64,000 nt of DNA. It comes from Ichthyophis bannanicus (taxonomy: Eukaryota; Chordata; Amphibia; Gymnophiona; Ichthyophiidae). Both the position numbers and the translations under genes were made by a program. Under the pieces are notes generated by a model. It saw nothing but the letters and a program-made list of their open reading frames with translations, ran no database searches and was not told the origin of the DNA. Where the stretch lies: positions 1,306,247,519 to 1,306,311,518 of the forward strand of contig CM066033.1 in NCBI GenBank assembly GCA_033557465.1, written 5' to 3'. Of this stretch, positions 22,247 to 32,789 are shown one piece after another (within the stretch, counting starts at the first letter, position 1; every line of letters starts with the position of its first letter).

Positions 22247-24300
22247 TCATGCGACCTCTGTCTCTCTGAAGCTTGAAGAGTGTTTTGGGGATGAGGGGAT
22301 AGGTGGGAAGGCATAGAGGAAGTCCTGATCCCAGTGAAGGAGGAAGGCATCCCTTGCCTGGCAATTGTGAGCCGGAATCCTGGAACACAACCAGGGAAGT
22401 TTGGCATTCAGTGGACTTGCAAAAAGGTCTATGTCTGGAGTCCCCCAGATGTGAAATATCTTTGTCACCTGGTCTAGGTGGAGAGACCATTCGTGAGGCA
22501 GCAGTACTCGGCTGAGTTTGTCTGCCCAAATGTTTTGAATGCCTGGAAGATATACCACGAGAAGGTGGATTTGATGCTCTCTGGCGAGGGCCCACAGTTG
22601 TAAAACTTTGTTGCATAATGACAGAGAGCCTGTTCCACCCTGCTTGCTCCCATAGAACATGGTTACTTGATTGTCCGTTTGGACTAGGACTGTCTTGTAG
22701 CTGAGCTGGGCATGGAATACTCAAAGAGCTAAATAGATTGCTCTTAATTCTAGGAGGTTTATGTGAAGACAAGCCTCCTGTGGAGTCCAGGTGCCCTGGG
22801 TAAAGAGATGATGCAGGTGTGCTCCCAAACTCACCTGTGATGCATCTGTTGTTAGGGTGGCCTGGAATAGGGGTTGTTGGAAAGGAGACCCCACTAAAAG
22901 ATTCTCCAGTGATTGCCACCATTGAAGGGACAAGATCAGTTGATGAGAGTTTGATATCTTGTCTGACAGACGTCCTGTGGCCTGTGTCCACTGTGTGGAT
23001 AGGGTCCACTGGGCTGCTCGTATGTGGAGGTGAGCATAGGGAACTACATGAACTGTGGATGCCATGTGTCCCAGTAACTGTAGCAGTTCTCGAGCAGTTA
23101 GGGAGAATTTTCCCGCTGCTTGAGAAGCTAGTTGCACTATGCGAAGACACCGGGCCTGTGAAAGGAAAGCCCTTGACTGTCTGGTATTTAAACAGGTTCC
23201 TATGAACTCCAGAGACTGGGAAGGAACAAGTTGGGATTTTGGGAAGTTTATTACCAATCCCAAGTATTGGAGGATTTGCATGGTGCGAGACAGTGCAGAG
23301 CTGGCTTCTGCACTCGTGGGGGCTCGAATGAGCCAGTCGTCCAAGTAAGGGAAGACAAATATCCCTAGGGTTTGCAGGAAAGCAGCTACTACTGCCATGC
23401 ATTTCGTGAAAACTCTTGGTGCAGAAGCCAGACCAAAGGGAAGAACCCCTGTACTGGAAGTGTTTTCCCTTGAAAAGGAATTGGAAGAATTTCCTGTGAT
23501 CTGGATGGATCAGAATGTGAGTATATGCATCTTTTAAAGTCTAGAGAGCAAAGCCAATCCTGACTTTGAAGGTATGGCAGAAGAGTTCCTAGAGAAATCA
23601 TTTTGAACTTCTCTCGGAACAGGTATTTGTTCAATTCTCTGAGGTCTAGAATGGGTCTGTGTCCCCCTGTTTTCTTTGGAATAAGAAAATAGGGGGAGTA
23701 GAACCCTGTACCCTGCTGGAGGATGGGTACTTCCTCTATTGTCCTTTGGGCAAAAAGTGTTGAGACCTCGTGATTCAGCAGATTGTCTGCAGAGGTCTGG
23801 GAATTGAACTGCCTTAGGACTGTAGGAGGGGGCATGCTGTGAAAATGAAGCTTGTACCCCTCTCCTAAAATGGACATGGCACCAGTAGTTCTGTCGAGGC
23901 CGAGGCCTCGAGAACATCCTGGAACCCCGTTGATGCTTTGGAGGCTGAAGCCTCCCGCCGGGGCTGTTCCCTCAAGGGCAATGCCAATGGCCTCTTGATG
24001 CTTAGCAGGAGAGCTACCCTTTGAGGACCGGCTTTTATGTTTAGTTACCTGAGATCCATGGGAGGAAGAAGAGGCTCTTGAAGACGTCGATGCAATAGAC
24101 CTGGCATCCGAAGAAAAGAGGGTGCCGAGCTTTGCAGCCCGGTTCTGTCTTCCTCTTTTAGTCATTCCCATACAAGAGAGACACTCAGATGGAGAATGGT
24201 CAGGGCCTAAACACTTAAGACACCAGTCATGGGTGTCGGTGACGGAAATGGTACTGCCACACTTAGTGCATTTTTTAAAACCACTAGCTGGTTTTTCCAT
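22247..24300 (-). pseudogene. DIRS copy 1 Gag N-terminus fused to RT and RNase H (broken)
   Basis: From MEKPASGFKKCTKCG at about 24300 the frame reads the Cys-rich Gag start (CTKCGSTISVTDTHDWCLKC). About 120 residues later it enters the RT: FLIPKKTGGHRPILDLRELN and FKMISLGTLLPYLQSQDW, in one frame down to 23389. A frameshift near 23400-23540 follows. 22721-23398 carries FPYLDDWLI (catalytic YLDD), LLGHMASTVHVVPYAHLH and RNase H TTDAS and LLELRAIYL, then a stop. 22247-22660 continues with GGTGSLSLCNKVLQLWALARE and DIDLFASPLNAKLP. Compared with copy 2, some 1.5 kb of Gag is gone. Not functional. Confidence 0.85.
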
Positions 24301-24534
24301 CTTTAAGGAAAAATGGAGCCTAGTGCCCAAAATGGTGCCTAGCACCAAAAAAGAAAAGTTTCTGAAGAGAAACAATTCAGAATTTTTTTTTTTTTTAGAA
24401 GAAAAGAAAAGAACCGGCCGTACCGGTAGGCGTCGTGCGGAGGGAAACGCGACCAAAAGAAAACAAGATCAAAGAAGAAATTTTCTGCTGTGACAGGGTA
24501 TGTGTCCTGTCGGCTCCGCAGAAAACAAAGAACT

Positions 24535-24669
24535 GAAGAGGGACAGTTGGAAAGGCGGGAAGGCAGCGCGCATGTGCTGAGGGATGCTCCCAAAAGCGTT
24601 CCTATTGGACCCTGGGGAGTGTTCCCGTGCAGGCTCCGTCGGTACCGACGATACCATATGTGAAGACTA
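24535..24669. repeat. DIRS copy 1 right inverted terminal repeat
   Basis: Pairs with 18193-18325. Just inside it, at about 24385-24420, lies a T-rich run (A-rich in the sense direction) of the DIRS leader, also seen in copy 2 at about 52458-52475. Confidence 0.85.
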
Positions 24670-24690
24670 TTCCTGCTTGCTCCTGGAGAT

Positions 24691-25720
24691 TACAAAATAC
24701 ATTTCAAACCGCCTAAGACAGTCCTTGGCTCCTCTATTAAAAGTGTTCTTATTAAAGGTCCAAATATTTCCTTTTCCCAGTTGCATAGAACAGTTTGTGT
24801 TTTACAACTTTAGCCTCAGTAATGGCCAAAAAGACCTCTCCTTTTGTGCCAAAAGAAGCATGTCTCTTTGAAGTCTGTTCCCATCCTATTAAATTATCCA
24901 TGTAGGGACTCAGGCTGGTTCACATATGAAGGCCGCAGCACAGGTTCAAAAGGGTCCCTGAATCGCCACACACGCTTATTTTAATGTTGGATGTAATTTA
25001 TATTCTTAATTAAAACATGCTTTTGGTATATATTTTTTTACTTTTTTTTATAAAAAGGTGCAGAGAGCTCTCTCTGTCCCTGGATATTGTACAAGGTTAT
25101 TCTGCTGAGTTAAATGAATCAGACCTAACCTCAATAGTATTTTTCTCCTTTAGAACCCATCTAGTAAATCAGTTGACACTTGTTCGCACAAGTACAGCTA
25201 TTAAGTCTACCTCTTCCCCTTCGCTTTCTTTCCTCCTAAGTACTTCCATTTATTTTTAAAGCACAATAAAAGTAAACTGAAGCTGTCCAGGCACAGTGGG
25301 AGCCACAGTAAACCAGCATAATGGATGCTCGAGCCCTTGCGGGGAGTCCTGTGATAAATAAGTTAAACTTGGGTAGTAACCAGAACTGCTTGTTCAATGT
25401 GGCACTTCTGATAATAGATTACGCAATGAGTTGCAGGTGAAACTCTGCTACCAATATTTTCAGAATTATGAGGTAATTCGGAAGTGCTTTTCAATAAATA
25501 TGCCCATGTGTCACCTTTTAAAACAGTGAAAACTAAGGGGAAGGACTTTTTAAAGAATTAGATAATGAGACTCATTTTTATTTTATAGAATTTATGATAT
25601 GTATCTAGTGCTTTATTATGCTGCGATGTATCGATTTTATTCTGTTGTATCTTATCTAGAGTGCATTAGTAATTAGGTGAGTAATAAATACATAAATATT
25701 ACAATAGATTTGCTTTCTTA
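24691..25720. other. No recognised gene or repeat
   Basis: AT-rich sequence with short chance open frames only. I recognise no LINE, SINE, RNA gene or terminal repeat. It may be old unique intergenic DNA. Confidence 0.5.
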
Positions 25721-26002
25721 GGTGCGTTTTGCTTACATGACAGAATTCAAAATGGCATGGGACAGACACAATGGATCCATTTATAACAACAGAATAAAAT
25801 CAAAATACACTGAACCATTTAACTTCTCAACAAATAGGGGTGTCCTGCATGGAGTGGTGGGTTCACCCCAAACAAAGACATGGGGAGGGGTGGCCTGCAC
25901 AGAGTGGCACCTACTACTGCCATCTTACTCCGGCCATCTTGCTGGGCAGACTAGATGGACCATACTGGTCTTTATCTGCCATCATTTACTATGTTACTAT
26001 GA
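25721..26002 (+). mobile_element. CR1-B 3' end fragment
   Basis: TEFKMAWDRHNGSI matches the last residues of CR1-B ORF2. The family 3' end follows (AGACTAGATGGACCATACTG, CTTTATCTGCCATC) and finishes with two ATGTTACT-like 8-mers near 25990. The same end, inverted, is at 45725. Confidence 0.75.
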
Positions 26003-26141
26003 GAACGCCTGTTGACGAGGGTGTGATCTGCCTTTGTGGTTGTCTCTCCATATGTATTTGTTTGTTTGCACATGTGCAAACGAACAGATGCATAGGCATC
26101 ATTTCAGCCTCCAAACAGCAGCAGGTTTAAAGAGATGAACA

Positions 26142-26475
26142 GCGGCTTCAAAGAGCTAGCAGGAGTCCTGGCGTCCTCCCAGCACAGAGAGTAGTGGCTT
26201 CAAAGAGCTGGCGGGCATCCCAAAATCCTGCTCGCAGGAAAAAGAGGAGCGGCAGCATCAAACAGCCAGTGGGAGTCCCCGGATCCAGCTGGCATAGAAG
26301 ATTGGAGGAGCGCAGGGAAGAGAGAGCAGAGATGGAAAGGACAAAAGGAGGCGGGGTTTGAGAAGACAAGGGGCAGAGCATAAGTAAAGGGGCGGGACTG
26401 CAAAGGAAGAAAGACTGGCATAGAATGGAAGGGGTGGGGTTAGAGGAGACAAGGGGAGGAGCATAAGGGAAGGGG
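26142..26475. repeat. Degenerate short tandem repeats
   Basis: About three units of roughly 55 bases start with a GCGGCTTCAAAGAGCT-like motif (about 26147, 26201, 26251). A purine-rich stretch follows in which AGACAAGGGGMRGAGCATAA repeats at about 26365 and 26447. The reading frames here are low-complexity shadows. Confidence 0.5.
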
Positions 26476-26483
26476 TGGAGTTT

Positions 26484-26640
26484 ATGAACATAAAGACATA
26501 AGAGATGCCATCTGTGTCAGACCAAGGGTCCATCAAGCCCGGTATCCTGTTTCCAACAGTGCCCAATCCAGGTCACAAGTACCTTTCATGCTCCCAAAAA
26601 GGTACACAGATTCCATGCCGTACAATGTATGGGGAAGTTA
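26484..26640 (-). mobile_element. CR1-A 3' end fragment
   Basis: Starts with GAACATAAAGACATAAGAGATGCC and continues with the conserved CAAGCCCGGTATCCTGTTTC end. Coding sequence is absent; it is a very short 5'-truncated copy. Confidence 0.75.
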
Positions 26641-26749
26641 GTTGGGGATGGCAGAGGGGCCAAATAGCAGGTATGGACGTCCCAATGGGACATCCATCCC
26701 CGCTATTCATGCCTTGGAATGACCCCGTTAACAAATAACAATTACATTA

Positions 26750-27300
26750 TAACAGTAGTAAGTATTACAGTAAAACATGGCAGAAGGGCTTTGATACAAT
26801 AAAGATCAATAAAATTACAAATGATTAATTTAGGGGATAACATTAATTTCAGGTCAATTCAGTGAAATATAAATCAACTTTTTACAATCTAATCATTTTG
26901 AAGACAGGAATTTATATACAGTGTCGTGGAAACGGAATAACGGGAGCACAGGATGTCTTTGTCTTGGGGTTTTAAAGTAGAGTGTTTACTGCTGAGCAAT
27001 GATTTGGATGAAATGGTGTATGAGTGCTAGTTTGGGTCAATCTTGTCATTTATATTTGGATCACCAAAATGCTCTATGAATAAGTGTATTTTGAGGTTTT
27101 TCCTAAATATTGATAAGTCAGTATTAGCTCTTAGCTTTTCTGTGAGGGCCACTGTGAGGGCATTCCATAAGGTAGGCGCACACAGAGCAAAGGCTCTGTT
27201 ACTTGTGCGGTGCTTTGTTTTGTTGTATTCTGGGGGTACACTTAACTGTATTCTGGGTACAACCTATTCCTAATCTATTGCTTGGGTTTGTTCTAATGAG
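26750..27300 (-). mobile_element. Degraded L2-clade LINE 3' part
   Basis: The plus strand has the reverse complement of the L2 C-terminal coding end (TTTTGAGGTTTTTCCTAAAT, GGGCATTCCATAAGGTAGGC, AGAGCAAAGGCTCTGTTAC), as at 5830-5950 and 63650-63770. It is heavily mutated with no open frame. Sequence from 26640 to 26750 is not recognised. Confidence 0.55.
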
Positions 27301-27655
27301 TTTTTAAAAATTGGTGTTACATTGGCCACTCTCCAATCCTCAGGTACTACATTATTTTAAGGATAGTTCACACCTTACTAAAAGTAGATCTGCCTTCTCA
27401 TATTTCAGTTCTTTCAGCACCCTGGGATGTATGTCATCTGGTCCAGGTGATTTTCTGCCCTTTAGTTTATCAAAGAACTGTATTACATCTTCCTGATTTA
27501 TTCAGATTTGTTTCAAATCCTCTGATGCATCACCTTTAAATTTAACTTCTAGCATGGGTAAGTTTTTTATATCTTCTTTAGTAAAGACTGAAGCAAAGAA
27601 TTCATTAAGCCTTTCCATTATGGCCTTGTCCTCTCTTGGTGCCTCGTTTACCCCT
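27301..27655 (-). mobile_element. CR1-A fragment (RT N-terminal region)
   Basis: On the minus strand it encodes [20 protein letters not shown] and, after shifts, a [18 protein letters not shown] stretch. It lacks both CR1 ends. From 27656 to 27890 a purine-rich stretch without recognisable genes follows. Confidence 0.75.
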
Positions 27656-27889
27656 GGAAGAGAAACTGAAAAGAGGTACTTACAAGAAGGGAGAGGCGAA
27701 TTGAAGGAGCACGAGGAGTAAAAGACTGGTGTAAAGGAATGAAGAGAGGACAAAGTTGGACAGCAGGCAAAAGAGAGGGGAGGATAGAGTACGTGGATGG
27801 GTGGAAAGGAAACAGAGACTGCAAGAGAGGATAGAAGGGACAGGGAACAGGAACAGGAGGACAGGGGAAAGTCCACTGTAGAGAGGAGC

Positions 27890-28090
27890 ATATATGCCAC
27901 ATCTGAAAACACATAGAAGCTCCCTCCTATGCATGCACACGCATGTGTAACAGGCATGGATACAGCCCAAAACACGCATGCAACATGCACACACATGTAT
28001 AGAGCTTCCAACACATAGAGCCCTCTGACATGCACACGCACGCACACACACTGTGTACAACATGCGCACACTGGCCCCAATACACCCTGC
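27890..28090. repeat. CA-rich imperfect simple repeat
   Basis: Repeated CATGCACACRCATG-like motifs with CACACACA runs, an old dinucleotide-type repeat. The Cys-rich frames on the minus strand here are its shadow. 28091-28634 holds nothing else that I can identify. Confidence 0.6.
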
Positions 28091-28634
28091 CCCTCAGACA
28101 CTTTCAATACACACCTGTAGACCGACTCTCTGACCTCCCACCCTCACATGTGTACAGATAAACCGCTAAACTCTTCCCGTGGAAACAGACATCCACATCG
28201 TATCTCTGCTTCACAGATACATAGGCAGCTCACCAGCAGTCGCTATGTATACTGTGCCCATCTGCTGAGACACCTAGTCACACATCCCTCACTATCCCTA
28301 CTAAAAGATGCTTTACTATAGCCTTGCACTGACGTAACCAAAGGCTGCCTGGCACGAACATTGACAGCGAACATGGACAGCATCTGGTCTCCTCTGCACA
28401 TTTTTTGAAATATTAAATTGCAGTGTCCATTGGGATCCTGGTTGGATTAAAGATGTACGTGACGTCTGATGGGAGGCGTGCAAATTAACCATGCCAATGT
28501 GCCGTGCCTCAGGGTCGTTCAATAACACTCCTCATTAGATATTCTGCTATTTTCCCCCTTGTTTATTACTGGGGATTAAAGATGCAAAATTAATCCAAAT
28601 TATGGTATCATGCAGGTGCAATGTATCTATTGCT

Positions 28635-29475
28635 ATCATAAGATCATAAGATCATAAGATATGCCATACTGGGTCAGACCAAGGTCCATCAAGCCCAGTA
28701 TTCTGTTTCCAACAGTGGCCAATCTAGGTCATATGTACCTAGCAGTTTCCCCAAGGGACACAGGTTCCACAATGCTTGTATTGGTTCAAGCATTGATATC
28801 CTGGGTCCCTTCTTAATAATGGTTTATGGACCTTTCCTCCAGGAACTTGTCCAAACCTTTTTTAAACCCAGCTACACTAACAGCCTTTATTACATCCTCT
28901 GGTAACAAATTCCAGAGTTTGATTACACGTTGAGTGAAAAAATATTTTCTTTTATTAGTCTTAAATAGTTTACCCTGTAGCTTCATTGCATGTCCCCTAG
29001 TCTTTCTATATTCTGATAAGGTAAACAATCGATCTACGTTTACCCGTTCCACTCCATTCATTAATTTATAGACTTCTATCATATCTCCCCTCAGCCGTCT
29101 CTTTTCCAGGCTAAAGATGATATAATACAAAAGACTCTACTCATTCTCTAACTTTACCCTTGATTTCCATCTAGTAAAGACTTTCTATACCTGGCTCCAC
29201 AGTTTTCTTGAATTCTGTTATCTGCATATCCATGGTTTAATGGGAGACAGCCAACATGGATTGAGCCAAAGGAATGGCCGAAGGAAAGTCTTGTTTTACT
29301 GATCTGTTATATTTTTTGAAGGTATCAATAAACAGGTAGACAAAGGCGAGTCAGTTGATACAGTGTATCTGGATTTTCAGAAAGCCTTTGACAAGTTCCC
29401 TCATGAGAGACTCTTGAGGAAATTAAAAAGTCATAGATAGGAGGCAGTGTACTATTGTTGATCAGGAACCGTTTG
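28635..29475. mobile_element. CR1-A copy, inverted in two parts
   Basis: 28635-29118 is a minus-strand CR1-A 3' end with three ATCATAAG 8-mers and the C-terminal frame (28813-29130, [19 protein letters not shown]). After about 110 unassigned bases, 29228-29475 is plus-strand CR1-A RT ([35 protein letters not shown]). The head-to-head arrangement resembles 17532-18035. 29476-29784 is not recognised. Confidence 0.65.
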
Positions 29476-29784
29476 AAAAACTTCTATATGGGTTGAATTG
29501 CAGAGCACAGCAGAATATTTTTTTAAGTCCCTGCCTTATTCCAAGTTTCAGCAGGAATAACATAAACATTTCCGGGAAACACTTCAAATGTATGCAGGCC
29601 TTTCCTGAATACGCTTTATACATCTCCGTGGTTGACCATGCCCCTGTTCTGCCCCTTCTGGGCACATTCTGAGATCCTGTATTAGCGCCGTGTACATGTC
29701 TGATAGTGGTGTTTTAGAAAATGGTTGGGGATGTTTTCGACACATACAAACCCCTAATGCATGTTCTGGAATAACCCCCTTAGG

Positions 29785-30050
29785 TAACAAGAATCCAAAC
29801 TATGGTTACATGATGCAAGGTTTCACAGTAGGAACTACCATCCAGGAAAAGGAAGCCCTCTGCCCATTGTGCAGCCACAGCTAAGAAAGCAAATAACATG
29901 CTAGGAATCATAAGGAAAGGAATTATAATGCGTCTGTACCACTCCATGGTGTGACTGCACCTTGAATATTGTGTGCAATTTTGGTTGCCATATTTACAAA
30001 GGTTATAGCAGAATTAGAAAAGGTACAGAGAAGAGCCCTCACTTGGTTTG
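29785..30050 (+). mobile_element. CR1-A fragment (C-terminal domain)
   Basis: Encodes NPNYGYMMQGFTVGTTIQEK and, in shifted frames, KKANNMLGIIRKG and [17 protein letters not shown] sequence. It has stops and neither element end. Confidence 0.7.
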
Positions 30051-30358
30051 CAGCTTGTCGTGCTGTGAGGGCTTGTGTGCATCAGTGATGCTGAGGGCTA
30101 AGCTATCAATAGTTTAACTACTGGCAGGGTCTCCCAAGATGGACAGGTCTCAGTTAAGGTGCCAGACCAAGACAAACCATCCATCTGGGCAGCAGCAGAA
30201 TGGGACGGTGTTGGTGGCAGAGGATCACATTTCTGTGATAACAGCAACAACACTAAACTTAAACTGCATGGAGGAAAGGCATGGCAATCTACGTCTATAT
30301 CTTGCCATGAAAACCCAATGGATAGTCATACCAAAACAAATTGCACTATAGTGCTGGA
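30051..30358 (+). mobile_element. Possible RTE-tailed SINE or RTE LINE end
   Basis: The later part (GGAAAGGCATGGCAATCTAC, ATCTTGCCATGAAAACCC) resembles RTE-type 3' tails and the end of the BovB copy at 35810-35885. The head is not recognised. It sits between two CR1-A pieces. Confidence 0.4.
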
Positions 30359-32500
30359 AGAGGAATGGTAAGGAAATCCACATTACTACCTTTTAACTTT
30401 CGAAAGGGAGACTATGATAAAATGAGGAAAATAGTTAAGAAAAAACTAAAAGGGGCAGTTGCAAAGGTTAAAGACTTACATCAAGCTTGGGTGTTGTTGA
30501 AAAATACTATCTTGGAAGCCCATACCAGCTGTATTCCATGCTTTAAGAAAAGTGGAAGAAAGTCCAAAAAACTGCCAGCTTGGTTTAAAGGTGAGGTCAG
30601 AGAGGCTGTTGTTGCCAAAAAAGCATCTTTCAGGAAATGGGAAAAAAAGAGCCAAATGACAAAAACTGGAAACAGCACAAGCACTGTCAAGATAAATGCA
30701 AGGCAATGATAAAGCAGGCAAAGAGAGAATTTGAGAAAAAACTTGCTGTGGAAGCAAAAACACATAATAAAAGACTTTTTCAAGTACATATGTAGCAAAA
30801 ACACTGTGAGAGATTCAGTTGGACCATTAGATGATAGAAGGGTAAAAGGGGCAGTAAGAGGGGACAAGGCTATAGTGGAGAGACTGAATGAATTCTTACT
30901 TCAGTCTTTACAGAGAAAGATGTAGGGATGTTACCTATGACTGAAGTGGTATTTAAAGGTGATCCTGCAGAAGAATTGAAAGAAATATCGCTACACCGGG
31001 AAGATGTATTACAAATATTTGATAAACTGAAGAGTAGCAAATCTCCTGGACTGGATGGTATATATCCAAGGGTGTTCAAAGAACTGAAATATGAGATTGC
31101 AGACCTGCTATTAGTAATCTGTGAATTATCATTAAAATCATCTGTAATACCTGAAGATTGGAGGATCGCCAATGTAACACCAATTTTTAAAAAGGATTCC
31201 AGGGGTGATCCGGGAAACAACAGACCAGTGAGCCTGACGTCAGTACTGGGAAAAATGGTAGAAACCATCATAAAGAACAAAATTACTGAACATGTAGATA
31301 GTCATGACTTAATGGGAGATAGCCAACATGGTTTTAGACAAGGAAGATCTTGTCTTACTAATCTGTTATGTTTTTTGAAGGTGTGACTAAAGGTAGACAA
31401 AGGTGAGTCAGTTGATATAGTGTATCTGGATTTTCAGAAAGCCTTTGACAAGGTCCTTTATCAGAGACTTTTGGCAAAACTAAAAAGTCATGGGATAGGA
31501 GATGATATACTATTGTGGATCAGGAACAGGGTACAAAATAGAAAGCAGAGGGTAGGGCTAAATGGCCAATTTTCCCAATGGAAAAAGGTGAATAGTGGAG
31601 TACCGTAGGGATCTGTGCTGGGTCCACTGCTTTTTAACATATTCATAAATGACCTGGAAAAGGAAATAATGAGCGAGGTTATCAAATTTGCAGATGATAC
31701 AAAAGTATTTAAAATTGTTAAAACCCAAGAGGATTGTGGAAAATTGCAAGAGGATCTTGATAAATTGGAAGACTGGGCATCCAAATGGCAGATGAAATTT
31801 AATGTGGACGTGCAAAGTTATGCACCTATGAAAGAACAACCCAAACTATGGTTACACGATGCAAGGTTCCACATTGGGAACCAGCATCAAGGAAAAAGAT
31901 TTAGGCGTCATTGTGGACAACATGTTAAAACCCTCCACCCAGTGTGCAGCGGCAGCCAAGAGAGCAAATAGAATGCTAGGTATCATAAGCAAAGGAATGG
32001 AAAATAAAACAAAGGATATTATAATGCCTCTGTATTGTTCCATGGTGCGACCGCATCTTGAATACTGTGTGCAATTCTGGTCGCCGTATCTTTAAAAAGA
32101 TATAGTGTTATTAGAAAAGGTACAGAGAAGAGCCACCAAAATGGTAAAGGGGATGGAAGGATACTCCTATGAAGAGAGGCTAAAACGCTTAGGGCTCTCC
32201 AACCTGGAAAAGAGTTGGCTGAGAGGAGATAAGATAGAGGTCTATAAATTAATGAATGGAGTGGAACGGGTAAACGTAGATCAATTGTTTACATCATCAG
32301 AATATAAAAAGACTAGGGGACATGCAATGAAGCTACAGGGTAACATATTTAAGACTAATAAGAGAAAATATTTTTTCATGCAACGTGTAATCAAACTCTG
32401 GAATTTGTTACCGGAAGATGTAGTAAAAGCTGTTAGTGTAGCTGGGTTTAAAAAAGGTTTGGACAAGTTCCTGAAGGAAAGGTCCATAAACCATTATTAA
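30359..32500 (+). pseudogene. CR1-A ORF2 linker, RT and C-terminus (broken)
   Basis: Frames in order: 30341-30709 linker ([19 protein letters not shown]), 30928-31386 ([50 protein letters not shown]), 31420-31608 (motif [16 protein letters not shown]; motif B NSGVP followed by a TAG), 31615-31971 ([11 protein letters not shown], motif C intact) and 31859-32500 in two frames ([36 protein letters not shown], ending RSINHY). About five frameshifts or stops separate them. The product order is the same as in 19511-21742. Confidence 0.85.
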
Positions 32501-32672
32501 AAGGGACACAGGATATCAATGCTTGACCCACTAACAGCATTGAGGAACCTGTGTCTTTTGGGGAAATTGCTAGTTACTTATGACCTAGATTGGCCACTGT
32601 TGGAACAGGATACTGGGCTTGATGGACCTTGGTCTCACCCAGTATGGCATATCTTATTTTCTTATGTTCTTA
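30359..32672 (+). mobile_element. CR1-A LINE, 5'-truncated
   Basis: It runs from the end of the endonuclease through RT and C-terminus to a 3' end with CCAGTATGGCATATCTTATT and TTATGTTCTTA (about 32640-32672). The flanking elements are RTE-like on both sides. Confidence 0.88.
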
Positions 32673-32789
32673 AGGCACTCAACTAGTTACTGGGGAGGAG
32701 CTTTTCAGAATAAAGCCAGCATTTATGTTGTGGTTGGATCAAAGCTCTCGGGACGTCTGACTGCTGATGTAGTTGAGCATGAAATGAGA

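Larger units (their letters stand above)
18609..22407 (-). pseudogene. DIRS copy 1 tyrosine recombinase, split and frameshifted
   Basis: Pieces, in sense order: 21847-22407 (LNLQDLNLSQEIKGYPSG, frameshifted), 21741-21932 (ILEYLLHLSNSGLKTNSVRVHL), then the CR1 insertion, then 18996-19289 (FLIAITSARRISELQALV, the first catalytic Arg) and 18609-18914 (GHVTAHNVRAMSASMA, the HxxR pair, and VHTFTAHYCLD with the nucleophile Tyr). All catalytic residues can still be seen, but the gene is cut by a 2.4-kb CR1 and broken by a stop near 19000. Family role: inserts the DIRS circle into the genome instead of a DDE integrase. Confidence 0.85.
18143..24690 (-). mobile_element. DIRS retrotransposon copy 1, Gag-deleted and split by a CR1
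   Basis: The left end begins AGCGTAGTTACTTACCTG and the right end finishes TCCTGGAGAT. Inverted repeats, an internal complementary region and minus-strand Gag, RT/RNase H and tyrosine recombinase remnants lie between. Without the CR1 (about 19339-21740) it is about 4.1 kb, roughly 1.5 kb shorter than copy 2, and the missing part is most of Gag. No target duplication is seen at the ends, as expected for DIRS. Confidence 0.9.

Noticed and set aside
18143..24690. Endogenous retrovirus or LTR element
   Set aside because: No direct LTRs, protease, DDE integrase or envelope; the tyrosine recombinase, inverted repeats and ICR define DIRS.
26140..26480. Coding exon rich in Leu/Pro on the minus strand
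   Set aside because: Explained by degenerate tandem repeats; no splice or domain support.
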